The notes below the pieces were generated by a model. It was not told the origin of the DNA and ran no database searches. It worked only from the letters and a program-made list of their open reading frames with translations. Shown in pieces: positions 11,126 to 22,162 of a stretch of 64,000 nucleotides of DNA (the first letter of the stretch is position 1; each line of letters begins with the position of its first letter). The stretch covers positions 248,001 to 312,000 of the forward strand of contig JAGVRJ010000002.1 of NCBI GenBank assembly GCA_019059635.1, in the 5' to 3' direction. Both the position numbers and the translations under genes were made by a program. This DNA is from Proales similis (lineage: Eukaryota > Rotifera > Eurotatoria > Ploima > Proalidae).

Positions 11126-12580
11126 TCACTTTGCCTTTTTGCCCTTCTTGCCCTTCTTCTTCTTTTTCTTCTTTTTGCCGTGCGAGCCGAGCTTGTGTCG
11201 CAGCATCTGCGAACGCCACCACGCTTGAATCTAGTCGACAAATGGTCTGAGTGGCAGCCTTCATCGATCATGGAAAGTTCAATTACCAGAATAGAAGCCT
11301 CCAGCTCGTTCTTTTCCTGCTCGGCCTGTCGTCGAGCTGCGTCTTTCTCGTTGTGGTCGGCAACCACAACCTTTTCGTATTCAAGATACTTGCGCTTCAG
11401 TTCGGTCAACTGCTGAGTCAACGTGTCGTTGCGGGCCTTCAAATCCTCAAGTTCTTCTAGCTTCTGCTGATTATCCGAGTCCGACTTGGACGTCCACTGA
11501 TTGATGCCGGCACGAAGCTCCTAAACAATTCAGTCATTTCAGCGATCGGCAATCTGAAGCTGCTATTGACGAGCTTACACTCTGCACGATTTTCAGATGC
11601 TGCTCGAGCTCGGCGTGGCACCGCTTCTCGTGGTCGATTTGGAGACTTAACTTTTCTTTCTGCTCCTTCAGGTCGTTCTCGGTGAGCTCGCAGCGCTTCT
11701 TGGCCTGAGCCACTCCGTTGTCAGTGCTCTTTTTCACATAGGTCGCTTCCATTTTAGTTTTGGCCTTCAGCTCTTGAAGTTTGTCTTTGAGATGGGCAAT
11801 CAGCTCGTTCCTGCGCTGCACTTCGTTCTCTCTCTCTTCTTTGCATTCGACTATTTTGCTTTGCAGTTCTTTGGCCAACGCTCGGCTCTTGGCTTCCCTG
11901 AAGCGTCGGCAGCAGTTAAGAAACTTTCGGCCATTGCTCGTGCTAAATCCAACCTTTCGATTGCCTCCTGGAAGTCTTTTTTGTTGTTCCGTTCAGTCTG
12001 AATGGCTCGTTGAACGATTGAGAAATCGCCCGAGTCGATTCCGTTGAGCAGACTGCGAATCATGTGCTCTACGAACACTCTAGAATGCAATATATCTTGC
12101 AAGAGCGGCCAAGCAAAAGAAGGCGTCAAAATTGGCAAACCTGTCGAGTTCAATCTTTTGATAAACACCGTCGTCGAGCGGGTTTTGCTTGAACGAGTTG
12201 TAAATGGCGTGCGTTGCTTCTTTGAGGCTTTTGTTCAATTCGTCAAAATCAATGTTGGCTCTGTTCTTGGCGAGCGCTTGTTCGAACTGCGACTCGACTT
12301 GATTCTGCAGCTCTTTTAGTTGATTGACATTTTCTTGAAAGAACTTTACAACCAAACAGAAAACGTTGATCAGAAGAGGCAATTGAAACAAGCCATATGC
12401 TGATCCACCAACCGTTTTGGCGTTGTTTTTCGAATCGAAAGTCAACGGCATTATTTTGCCCGCGATCTCCAGCTTCTCGACCGCATCCTCCAGACAGACG
12501 CCGATCTGCAAGTCGATCGCATCGCCGTGCTTAAGCATTTCGCATTCAACTGCTCTCCTCACCAAACCAACAAGTGCCAT
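11126..12580 (-). CDS. DRC9: Dynein regulatory complex subunit 9 / IQCG
   Basis: Six exons: 12580-12413, 12343-12141, 12079-11954, 11897-11579, 11520-11287, 11230-11126. They encode 384 residues. The protein is mostly coiled coil. The signature HLKDKLQELKAKT is close to the vertebrate IQCG block HLKDQLQEMKAKT, and the region around EYEKVVVADHNEKDAARRQAEQ also matches IQCG. An IQ motif (IQAWWRSQMLRHKL) sits just before a C-terminal tail of almost pure Lys/Gly. IQCG/DRC9 binds calmodulin and is part of the nexin link that controls dynein activity in motile axonemes. It is downstream of EFCAB10 on the same strand, about 260 bp away, so two axonemal-type genes are neighbours. Confidence 0.93.
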
Positions 12581-12840
12581 CGAGCAGTCGACTAGCGACT
12601 AGAATCTGGTTTCTATCCGTTGCCATAGAAACCGACTTGGTCCCTCAGACCTAACTCAACTTTTCAAACGGTCGCCCTTTTCATCTCTCAGATTTTATTT
12701 TCATCTTTTCGGGTTCATTTTGTAGGAGGAGAAGGGAAAAAAGGAAAAAAAGACGCTGGCTCTAGCGAGGGGCAAAAGTCGAACTTTCGGCCTTGATTCC
12801 TTTCTTTCTGAAATATGCGAACAAGCATTAAAAGTGCTGA

Positions 12841-13383
12841 TCAGAGACCGCCATTGAGCAAGATGAAAACATACGCCTCGCGAAGAAACGTTTCCAGCTT
12901 CACTTTGTCTTCCTCTTTGCCCTCCGGATTTTTCTCAAAGCCCACGATTCCAAGGGTCTTGAGCGCTTTTAAAAATACCGCTTTAATTATTTGCAGAGAA
13001 TTTGCAGCGGCAGCGGCAGCTTACTTTCAACATATTGGTCGTAAGTTATTGATCCCTTGGCGCTCGGGTCCAACATGCCGAAGATGGACTCGAGATTTTG
13101 ATCGTCGAGCAGCGCAGGCGGATTGACGCTCGCCATTTTGGCCTTCTTCAGTTCTTCTAGATACGCGCCGATCGCCTCTTTTGGGTTTTCTTTTCAATTT
13201 CAGCTTGATTTGGCTTGTGCCGCTTGCTGAGTGTGGTTTAGTAGACAAACCTGGCTTGGAGAATACCAGATGCGATGTGAGATTGACAAACAGCTCGTTG
13301 ATCTTGTGCTTCTTTAGATATTCTTCAGCCTCTGCCTGTCTACTCCGGCGGTCGACTCCCGACTGACTAAACGAAATGTTCAT
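12841..13383 (-). CDS. EFCAB10: EFCAB10-like small EF-hand / RIIa-type protein
   Basis: Three exons, 13383-13251, 13177-13025 and 12965-12841, give 136 residues. The N-terminus has the dimerisation-type segment EEYLKKHKINELFVNLTSHLVFSKP, as in vertebrate EFCAB10. It is followed by an EF-hand-like segment (LESIFGMLDPSAKGSITYDQY) with a degenerate loop, and TLKTLGI. The ATG at 13383 was chosen because the upstream frame opens only with GTG and contains a splice-acceptor-like sequence. In vertebrates the gene is associated with cilia; its biochemical role is unclear. Minus-strand AATAAA at 12699-12694 is a fitting poly(A) signal. Confidence 0.85.
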
Positions 13384-13544
13384 CTTTTCTCTCTCTCTCT
13401 GCCTCTGTTTCTGTGGTGCGCTCAGCTTAACTTGTGCAGGCTCGGCAAACTTGGCCAGGCCAAATGCGTCATACACACGAACGAGTTAAACGCGTTGCCC
13501 TGACAACCGGGTTTCTTCATTTGACTTGAGAGTTGTCTTTAAAG

Positions 13545-13550
13545 TTTATT
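13545..13550 (-). terminator. Poly(A) signal of NOS
   Basis: AATAAA on the minus strand lies about 150 bp after the NOS stop codon and before EFCAB10. Confidence 0.5.
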
Positions 13551-13701
13551 CTTACTCTAATTATACTTTGAATTACAAAAAATATATTTCGACAGAAGAA
13601 CAAGAAGAAACAAATTGCTGGGAGAGCCGTCAACTCCTCTCCATGTTCGGCATTGAGTTCAATTCAGCACAGACATTCAGTTGGTCAGCGTATCAGAAGG
13701 C

Positions 13702-16700
13702 TTACTTTTGAACTGATTGATTTTCCCAGCTGTTGCCGAATATGTCCTCGTGAAATCGTAGATTCTCCTAAAATTAGACGAAACAAGTTCAGTTTGAAAG
13801 AAAGTTTGCCCCTTGTTCGGTCGCCAAGTGTATCACCTTCATTTCGAAGACATAATCATGTGCTTGGAAAGCGCTCATCTTGCCCAGCTCGGCGATCAGA
13901 CTCTCGAGCGCTGTGGTCACTCCGGCCGCCATGCGTACATCTCCGCACACGTAAAAGTGACCAGAGCGGTTGAATATCAAATCGAACACTTGCTGCTTGT
14001 TTTGCAGAAGCAAGTCTTGCACATATACCTTTGGTGTGGTGGAGTGATGAAAAAATTCAAGCGAATTGAGTAGTAGGGTCTGGCTTACCTTGGGACGACC
14101 GGGCTGGCGGCTATAGGCGGAGTAAAGTGACTTGAGAACGCCGGCATCGACCATTTCGTCGAGCTCGTTGCGATAAAGCTCGTCTATATTCGCTTGTCTG
14201 CAGCCGAAAAATAGAATCATCTCGCCCCAGCCGGTGCCATTGGCGCCGTGCGGTTCTCGTTCCATGTCTCGGTCGACTTTTCGCTCGAGCCAGAAGCTTC
14301 TGAACGGTGCGATGCCGGTACCAGCGCCCACCATCACAATTGGCAGCGTTTTGTCCTCGGGCATTCGAAAGCTTGGCGCACTTTTCATTCACAGAGTTCA
14401 TTTCAACTTGATTGCTCGTTTAACGCGGAGGCTAAGTTACCTTCGAACGAACATCGGAACCCGGCCACCGACTGCAAGCTCATCAAGCCACTTGGAACAG
14501 ACGCCGTAATGAGTGACGCCAGTGTTCGTTTTGTATTCGATGACGCCCAGCGTGAGATGAATCTCGTCTGTGACTTTGGGCGACGAGCTTATGCTGTAGA
14601 AGCGCGGCTGCAGCTTGGGCAGTTGAGTTATCAAAAGACTTGCGTGCGGCTTCACAGAAGGAAACTGCTCGAGCAGCTCGGCCAAATTCGGGTAGCTGTC
14701 GAGTTTCCACTTCTCGTAAGCGATGTGATCCTGTTTTAGCGGCGACCGATGAACAGAAATCTGTTCCAAAGTGCAAAAAGGAAAACTCTCATACTTGCGA
14801 GAGGAGCTCAAGCTGGCTCTTTTCATCGTCATCGCCAGCCTGTGTAGCCAAGTAGCCGAGCATGTGCTGGGTCAGAGGCGAACTGATGTCTACAAGATAA
14901 GTGAACGCTTCGCGCAGACTGCAGGCTGGAACCCGGTCGTCTACGTTCCACTGTTTGGACATGCCTGTCGAATGAGCTCGATTAGCAGTCGAGTTGAGTT
15001 GAGCGTCAAAATAAGTGTCACTTGCCCAGTCCAACCGATTTCTCCTTCAGCACCTCGACTTGAACGGTTTGATCTTCTGGGGGCGCATTCGAAACTCGAC
15101 TGAGAACTTTGTCGACAATTTCGCTTCTGTTGGCCGCCAATAGGCCGACATGATCGCCAGGCTGGTACCCGAATTCACTTGCGTGCTGTTGTACATTCAG
15201 CTCGACGAACAGAGTCACCCGTCTTCGATTATAGCGTTCACTTGCACAAAAAGCAAGGCTGTGAGTCAAAGTCAATATTCACCCTGATTCAGCTTTCTGC
15301 AGATTTTGCCGACCGATCAGTTTGCCCGGCTGAATGACTCGGCCGTGCAGCTTGCTCAGCTTGTCGCACAGAGACGAGCTTTCTTTGGACAAGGTCAAAC
15401 GAACTGTCTGCGGGCTCCATCCGAGCTCGTCTGTTGATATTGAATCGATGAACGATTTGTCTGTGTCGATGCAGAACGCGTCTATTGCCGCCTTGTAGAC
15501 CGCGACCGACCACTTTTTGAAGGACTCCTCTTGTCCGTAGAGCTCGTCGCCCGTGCCCAGTTCGTGAACCCTTTCGGCGCCAAGCTCGCCAAATGTCAAA
15601 TCGAGGTACTTGGCAAACGAGCAAAACTTTGGATAGGACGAATTTCCCAGTCCAAACACCGAGAATCTTCGCATCTACGTCAATACGATTCCATCTGCCG
15701 AACCAGATCGACGGCTCTTACCGGACATTGGCCAGGGCGCCTCCGTTGCCGAACATGCTTGTTGATGGGCAGAATGGGTCCGGTTCATTGTTCGTTTTGC
15801 TTTGCTCTTTCTTTAGATCGACAAGAAACTTTTTGAATTCCTTTTGAACGTAAACTTGAGCGACGAGTTCGAACAAATGCAATCGACAGATTTTACCTCG
15901 CCGTTCTCTGGCGGATCGCCATTGCCAAATGTGCTCGACACCAGCAGAACCAGAGTCTCGTGCTCCAAATTCACCACATCGTATTCTTTCATGCAGACGG
16001 TCTTGGCGTCGAAACCGTGCTTGAATATTTCGACCAGATTTTTGGCGAAACGCTCCGATTTGCCCGTTTCGGTTGCATACAAAATTGTGCATTTCACTCG
16101 TTTGGCGAGCGCTTTGCCCATCAAGCGCGCGGAAAATATCACTGCCCTGATGAGTGGATTAGGTCAATTCATTCGAGTGGTAAATGCGGCCATCGTCACC
16201 TGGCAATGTCGCTGAACAATACACGTCTCTTTCTTCGCTTTGACTTTTCCTCGCCCGAAGTGCTCTTCTGCTTCCAGACGTGGGTCTTCCACGCAGCCTC
16301 CTAATAAACGCCAGAATGCAATTGAATAATTCCTCGCATTCGAATGACCAGCGACTGGCTGATACCTGATACTCGTAAGTTGGCTTTAGGAAGTAGTTGA
16401 CCATCTCGAGATGGAAAACCGGAGTCAGATGGCCGCTGAGTGGAGGCACAATCCAGACCCAGTCGGCAGGGCAGCCGCCTCGCAGCCTCTGCTCGTTCTC
16501 GTGATGCTTCATGAACGACTCTGACGCCGTGTGGTGGTCCATTATGGTCGCGTTTTTTTTCTAATCAGCAACTCGTGCACTAATCATCGACGCTTGAAAA
16601 TGTTGCATTTTTTACCTGAAAACTGTGCAATATGGCGTGATTGAGTTCAATTAAAGCTTTGTCTTTCCACAATGTCGAGTAGCTGGCCGTTTCCAGGCCC

Positions 16701-19645
16701 ATTCGTTCAGCAATTAACTGAACACAGATTGTACAATTATGAAAATATTAGCTCGCGGATGGTTCTAGTTCGGTCCAGTTACCGGAAGCTTGTTGTAGCG
16801 ATTTGTGTCGGCCAAATCCCTGCCTATGGATGACAGTCATGGACTATGAAAGAGAATCGACGAAATTCAATCTCAATTTCCTACCAATTTCAGTGCCCAT
16901 GTACCAGCCGTTGAATGGACAAGCAGTGAACTGAATCCCGCCCACGTCGAGTAGCATAGAGGCCACGGCAGGCACGCAGTACCATTTGAGATTCAACTCC
17001 TTGAACCAGTCGAATCTGCACAAAGTACGAGTGTCAGTGAAGCCATTCAGTTGGCTGGTCGATTTCTTCTTACTTGGGATGGGTAATGTCCACTGACATG
17101 AGCAGGTGGTCCGGAAGCTCAAAGTACTCGGGATCCTGGCCGTTTGCTTGAAGTACAAGCGGCAGAACGTCAAACTCGCCGAATTTAGGCTTCCAGCCCA
17201 GTTTCACGCACAGCTAGTCTCAAATTAATAAGCAATTCTCCAACAAACAGCAGCAATTCATGTACCTCAGTGAACTCGATCTGAGCTCGATCTCCGATCA
17301 CAGCACCACTCTCAAGCTTGTAGCCGGCGTAGTTGATCAGCTGGCTGTTCCAGATGCTTTGGCAAATTTGAGATAGAAATTTGCCTTCTAGAGCATTTCC
17401 TCGCTTCAAAGAACAAACCGAAAGTCTTGGCCCGGGTTCGTCCTTTGTCTGAATATGGTTATTGCCGAACGGATGTTTCCCTTATTGGTCGCGTATTTCA
17501 AGTGGTTGCATATGGCCTCGAACATTCTGAATGAATCGATTAGGACAAATCCAATCATTTCCGCCTCTTTGGCCAGCTCACCCTCTTGTGGTCGTTACAA
17601 ATCGAGCGTCAAACACCTGAAGCCGGGACCATTGAATTCGACCAATGCAGCGAGATGAGTTGCGCCAGGCTGTTCGAGCGCCAAAGCACAGCTCAGTTTC
17701 TTTGAGCTCATACGCTCCAGTGTTTGTGATCGATTCCATTACTTCTTCCAGCCTTTCTTGGTGCGATTTGGAACCCTCTCTGTGCAAGATTGCTGCGATC
17801 TAGACACCGACTGATGGGAAAGCAGCGTAAAAACGGTACCGACCTCTTGACCGACGCGTAGAACTGACGAATAAAGTCGGCAGCCATTTGCATTACTTCT
17901 TCTTTGCTTCGTTCGGTGGGCACCGGCGCTTTATTGGTAAAGAGCTGCGAGCCCATACATCGCTCTGCAGTACATGTGCCAACCTAGCCATGGACGCGTT
18001 CGAGTGAAAATGGCGCAAATCGAAACACTGAAAGAAATGGCCTACCTCGGGCGCTTGATGATGCAGACTGTCGACGTGAACGCTCTCCTCGAGCAGATAC
18101 TTCAACTTCACGCCCTTTTTCTTCTTGGCTCGATTCGACGGCGACTCGTGGCCGACTCGATTCGATTTACTCGACGCTACGTCGTTGCTGCTTGTCAACT
18201 TGGCTTCGGCTGTTTCCTTGACAGGCTCGAAGAGTTCAGGAGTTGTCTCGGTCTGCTGAGAGACCGACTTGACCGCTTTGGCTTCTACCAAAGCTGATTG
18301 ACTGGTCGCATTTTGCTCCATTTTCTCTGACAAGGCTGCCTCTTCTTTGCGCTCGCTCTTATTCCCTTGGCCATTATCAATCTCTTCTTTGATATCTTTT
18401 GCATCATCTTTGATAATTTCAAAAGTTAAACTAATTAAACGTGATCGAATGATGCAGACAGATACCGTTGGGCGAACGCTCGCGTCTAGCCTCATGTCGA
18501 GCCGGTTTGGGCGATAAAGATATCAAACGCCTATCTTTCAGTGGGCTGGTCAATATCTCTATGCCACCGTCGATGCAAATTCTAATCTCTTCGCCGTCTT
18601 GAATAATTTGAATCTTTTTGCTCATATCCACGCTTTTGCCTTCACTGTTTGGGCCGAAGTTTGGGCCACGTGCTGCTTGTTGACTTTGGTTTGACTGAGG
18701 CGGTTTTTGTCGCTGCAGCCAGCCGTCTAGCTCCACATTTATTTCGTCTGGAGCGCAGAGTCTGGATCGCGCACTCAGCTCGTCCGCTCTAGTTGAGCGA
18801 TGAGTCAAAGGGCTCACTGACCTTCGCGAGCGGTCACTGATCGAGTCAGAACGTTGTGCCAGTTGACTAAGCCCTCTCGACTTTCTCACTTGATTCGGCT
18901 GATCTGCTCTACTCGAGTGACTGTAGTTCGCTTTTAATGCTCCTTCCTGGCCGAAGCAGTTTTCTATTTCCTTCAGCTGATTTACCAGCTTCATTCCGTT
19001 TTGATTGGCATACTCGTTATTTAGACTGTCCAGTCTGGCGCTCAGTTTCAGCTGGTCCAATTCACTGATAAAGTTTTTCAGGTTCGATTTGGCCTGCTGC
19101 TCGTACTGTTGACTCAGAAATTTTTCATTTATTCGGTTGAAATGCTCTTTGCTTATGACCGCGTCTCTAATCGATAGACTCGAGTCGTTCGCAGCTTGCT
19201 CTTGCGCAGCTCGATTGCTCGTGTTTGTACAACTTATGAACTTTTTCTTTAGCCGTTGTATGGGCGACATGGGCGCCGGCTGTCTTGCCTTGGCTCGAGA
19301 CCTGATCGAGTCGGGCAAAGTCAGAAGAGTGAAATCGGTGCCCTCTCCGTACGGAATGGCTTTCAAGTGAGCAAGGCCCTCTTCGTAGTCGATGTTGGTC
19401 ATATCTTTGCCGCTCACTCGTAAGATGAGATCACCGCGCTTGAGGCGGCCGCATTCCTGCGCCGAAGTGTTATCTATTACTTCGCATACAGAGAAAAAGG
19501 GCGAATCGGTGCTGCGTCTGAGCAGAAAGCCGAAGCCTTCTCCTGGCCTCTTGGTCAATCTGACGGTGTAGATTTTCACGTCGCTCAAATGCTCGTCCTC
19601 GGGTACAACACTCGCCATTTTACCATTCCAAGTCGAATGAGCCAT
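13702..19645 (-). CDS. NOS: Nitric oxide synthase with N-terminal PDZ domain
   Basis: Twenty-one exons: 19645-18466, 18407-18046, 17983-17844, 17779-17582, 17526-17419, 17356-17266, 17213-17074, 17015-16885, 16823-16783, 16717-16616, 16560-16366, 16300-16200, 16146-15897, 15840-15722, 15666-15283, 15240-15026, 14964-14795, 14730-14441, 14380-14089, 14028-13837, 13767-13702. The sum is 4767 nt, or 1588 residues. Domain order: PDZ (about 22-105, GFGF loop), a polar linker of about 375 residues, the zinc motif CTAERC (about 518-523), haem ligand Cys about 605 in WRNSSRCIG, substrate Glu in [13 protein letters not shown]-type pterin region, a basic calmodulin-binding helix (KRRKRR ... [12 protein letters not shown]), FMN (YATETGKS), FAD (YSISSS) and NADPH sites ([22 protein letters not shown]). 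It makes NO from arginine. The FMN-domain loop is short and only about 10 residues follow HEDIFG. The intron after exon 16 uses a GC donor. Confidence 0.97.
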
Positions 19646-22162
19646 CCAAACCACTCACTAATCTATGGATGTAGCGTTTGGAATTAAAACACGAAAATTA
19701 ATTTCTCCAATTGGCCCCTGAAGTTTCTACTTAAACTACTCGACAAGCTTCGACTTCGCTCATGAAGAGTCAAACAAGAAGCGGAAGCGAAGAAGAAGAA
19801 AAAAAAAAAGTTCAAACAGAAGTGCGAAAATCAAACAAGCCAAGCCAAGTGCAGCGCCTTTTTTTCTCAAGTAGTTTGATTGCTTGATGGCTGCAGACAT
19901 GCAGGCTGGCGATATAAGAAACCGCATGGAGGAAGCTGGAAATATTTGCTCTAGAATTGGAATGCGAGTTAAAGTGGCGCCTTGATTAAACAAGTGATGT
20001 TAGCAGAGCAGTATGTGAATATGGCATTTAAAACGTCATTAGCACCATGTCCCATTCACTCACTCGTTCATTCATTTGCCTCTCTTTTTCTCGTTTCTCT
20101 CTCACACTCACTCTCTTTCTGTGCCTCTCTCTCTCTCTCTTTCTGTCTGTCTTGTTCTAATCGCACTCAAGAGCGCCATGCAATTCGACAAGTGTTCATT
20201 CAATAAAGATTGGCTTATTTAACGCCAACTAGTCTGTACTAAGCCTACAGGCGTTTCTGAAATTGGCATTGGCAAATTGCAATTCCAGACACCAACTCCA
20301 AATAGGTGTCTCCCTGAAGGCATCAAATGAACAAAATCTCTCTGGAGACAAACAGGCGCTCGCCTGCGCAAAAAACAATTGACGAACGTCGGAAAGAGGC
20401 AAGCGAGCAGTCACGACTGGCATTCGAAACAAGATCAAAGCTGTTTGGGCTCGCTTGCAGCAAACCTAAAGGTGACGACGTGACGACAATCTAATGAGTT
20501 GAGCCCTCCTCTTGACGGCGTAATATTTCGCTCGAGAAAACTCCAAACTGAATTATTCAGACAAAGTGCAAAAGCAAATTCGATGAGAGAATTGAAACAA
20601 GTGCAAATAGTAAAAAATCGTTTGATCTTGTTCCAAACCTGACTTGTAGTTTTGATTCTTATTATTTCGTATTTACCGTATAGGGCTGGCGTCAAGAAGG
20701 CGAAGCTCTAAAGAAGCTTGCTGGCGGTGATAGCGAGCGTAGGCTCTAATAAGATTAGAGTTTGCATTCGTCATCAATCTCTTTAATTTCTTGCTCTGAG
20801 TTGCCAAATAAAAATTGCGTTAGAGGCATGGCGGAGCGAAAATAAAAGACGGCTGCGGTGACGATGACGAATGAGCTTTGCTAGTATATATCGAACAAAT
20901 AGAAGAAGCGCCACGAGGCATAGAGAAGGGCTGATAGAGAAAATGAGAGGGCGAATGGTTCGAACTCAATAAATTGAGTTGAAGGCAAGGCTCTAGTTAC
21001 ACAAGCTTCTAGCGACTGTCACACAAATTAATTAATCTGCGGCTGGCTGCCTATCGATGTCCTACCAGGTGGATGCCAGTTTGCTGAGCATTTGAAGTAA
21101 ATCAGCTCCAATTAAATTCTGTCATTTGCCTATTCACGTCGAGAACGAGCCAAAGAACACGCATCCGTGCCCCCACCAGCTTATCGTTCTCGTTAGAGTG
21201 GTGACGATGACAGGCGTTGATTGGCACCTTGTGGGCAAACATTCTTCTTCAGCGTTTCATGATGTCATGGTCGTCGTCATTGGCGTCTATGATCAGAAAG
21301 AAATGATTCCACTCATTTGTAAATTGGCTCGTTGCGGCTCAAGAGCGCAGGTTCATCAGCAGACTGTCTGTAGTCGCCTATTCAGACTAATGTCAATTAT
21401 AAACGCCATCGCTGCAAAGTATTGGCATTGAGGGAGAAAGAGGCGAAAAACCGCCAAAGGCCAAATGCAGCCCTCAGGCATATGGAGGATCCTAACAATT
21501 TCCTCATTGTGTCAAACGCAGCTTTCGTCAATTAACTTCATGCCCAAACTCTCTCATCAATTTGGACACTCAATCCGGCTCATCCTTGCACGCCCATGCT
21601 TGCTTTGTGTGAACGTTGTGTAATCGAGTGGCTTGCGCAATCACAAACTGCGAGGCAATCACAGACTCGTAGGCAATCAGCAATGCTGATTGATTTCTTG
21701 GCCTTTTGACTGCAGACGACGACGACGACAAAAATACTAGAACAGGACATCCTTCCTGGTTCCTATCGATCATGTCCCAGAGAAGAAAAAAAAGTGTCTA
21801 AAAGTCCGGATCAGGCACAGTGACGCCATTAGAAGCCTATCAGCCCAGACAGAGCGGGGGGCGAATAAGCTATTTATTCAGAAGTTTATTCGCTCGACTC
21901 ACATCGACAATTGCCAAACAAATTAAGTAAGCATTTAAATGAGTTGAGTTTGCGTCTAATTTAAGCTGATTTGTCCAGAGCCGTGCCCTGCTGCTTGGCT
22001 AGAATGCGATGTTAAATAATGTGACTGGCGAGGTGCTGCATCATGCAAACCAGAAAACAGAAACTAAGACTTCGAAACGGCTTAGAAAATTAATTGGATA
22101 ATAAGCAGGCAGACGACTTGCTACTTGAAGGCTACGAGTATGTACAGGCGCCGTTCAGATAG
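19646..22162. other. 2.5 kb gene-free interval between the TBC-like gene and NOS
   Basis: I find no recognisable coding exon. The interval has CT-rich microsatellite DNA at about 20095-20155, AT-rich blocks and scattered AATAAA. Both flanking genes are on the minus strand, so it is the 3' flank of the TBC-like gene and the promoter/5' UTR region of NOS. Confidence 0.45.
20095..20155. repeat. CT-rich microsatellite
   Basis: Repeated CTCTCT tracts are interrupted by ACTC and TTCTG, upstream of NOS. No coding potential. Confidence 0.75.

Noticed and set aside
13384-13476. Longer EFCAB10 N-terminus
   Set aside because: The frame opens only with GTG and includes a splice-acceptor-like site; homologues begin near the chosen ATG.
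20950-20985. GGTTCGAACTC, resembling a tRNA T-loop box
   Set aside because: No matching acceptor stem or A box at the expected distance, so no cloverleaf can be drawn.
21126-21431. 101-codon open frame between TBC-like gene and NOS
   Set aside because: No domain, and no flanking exons that extend it.
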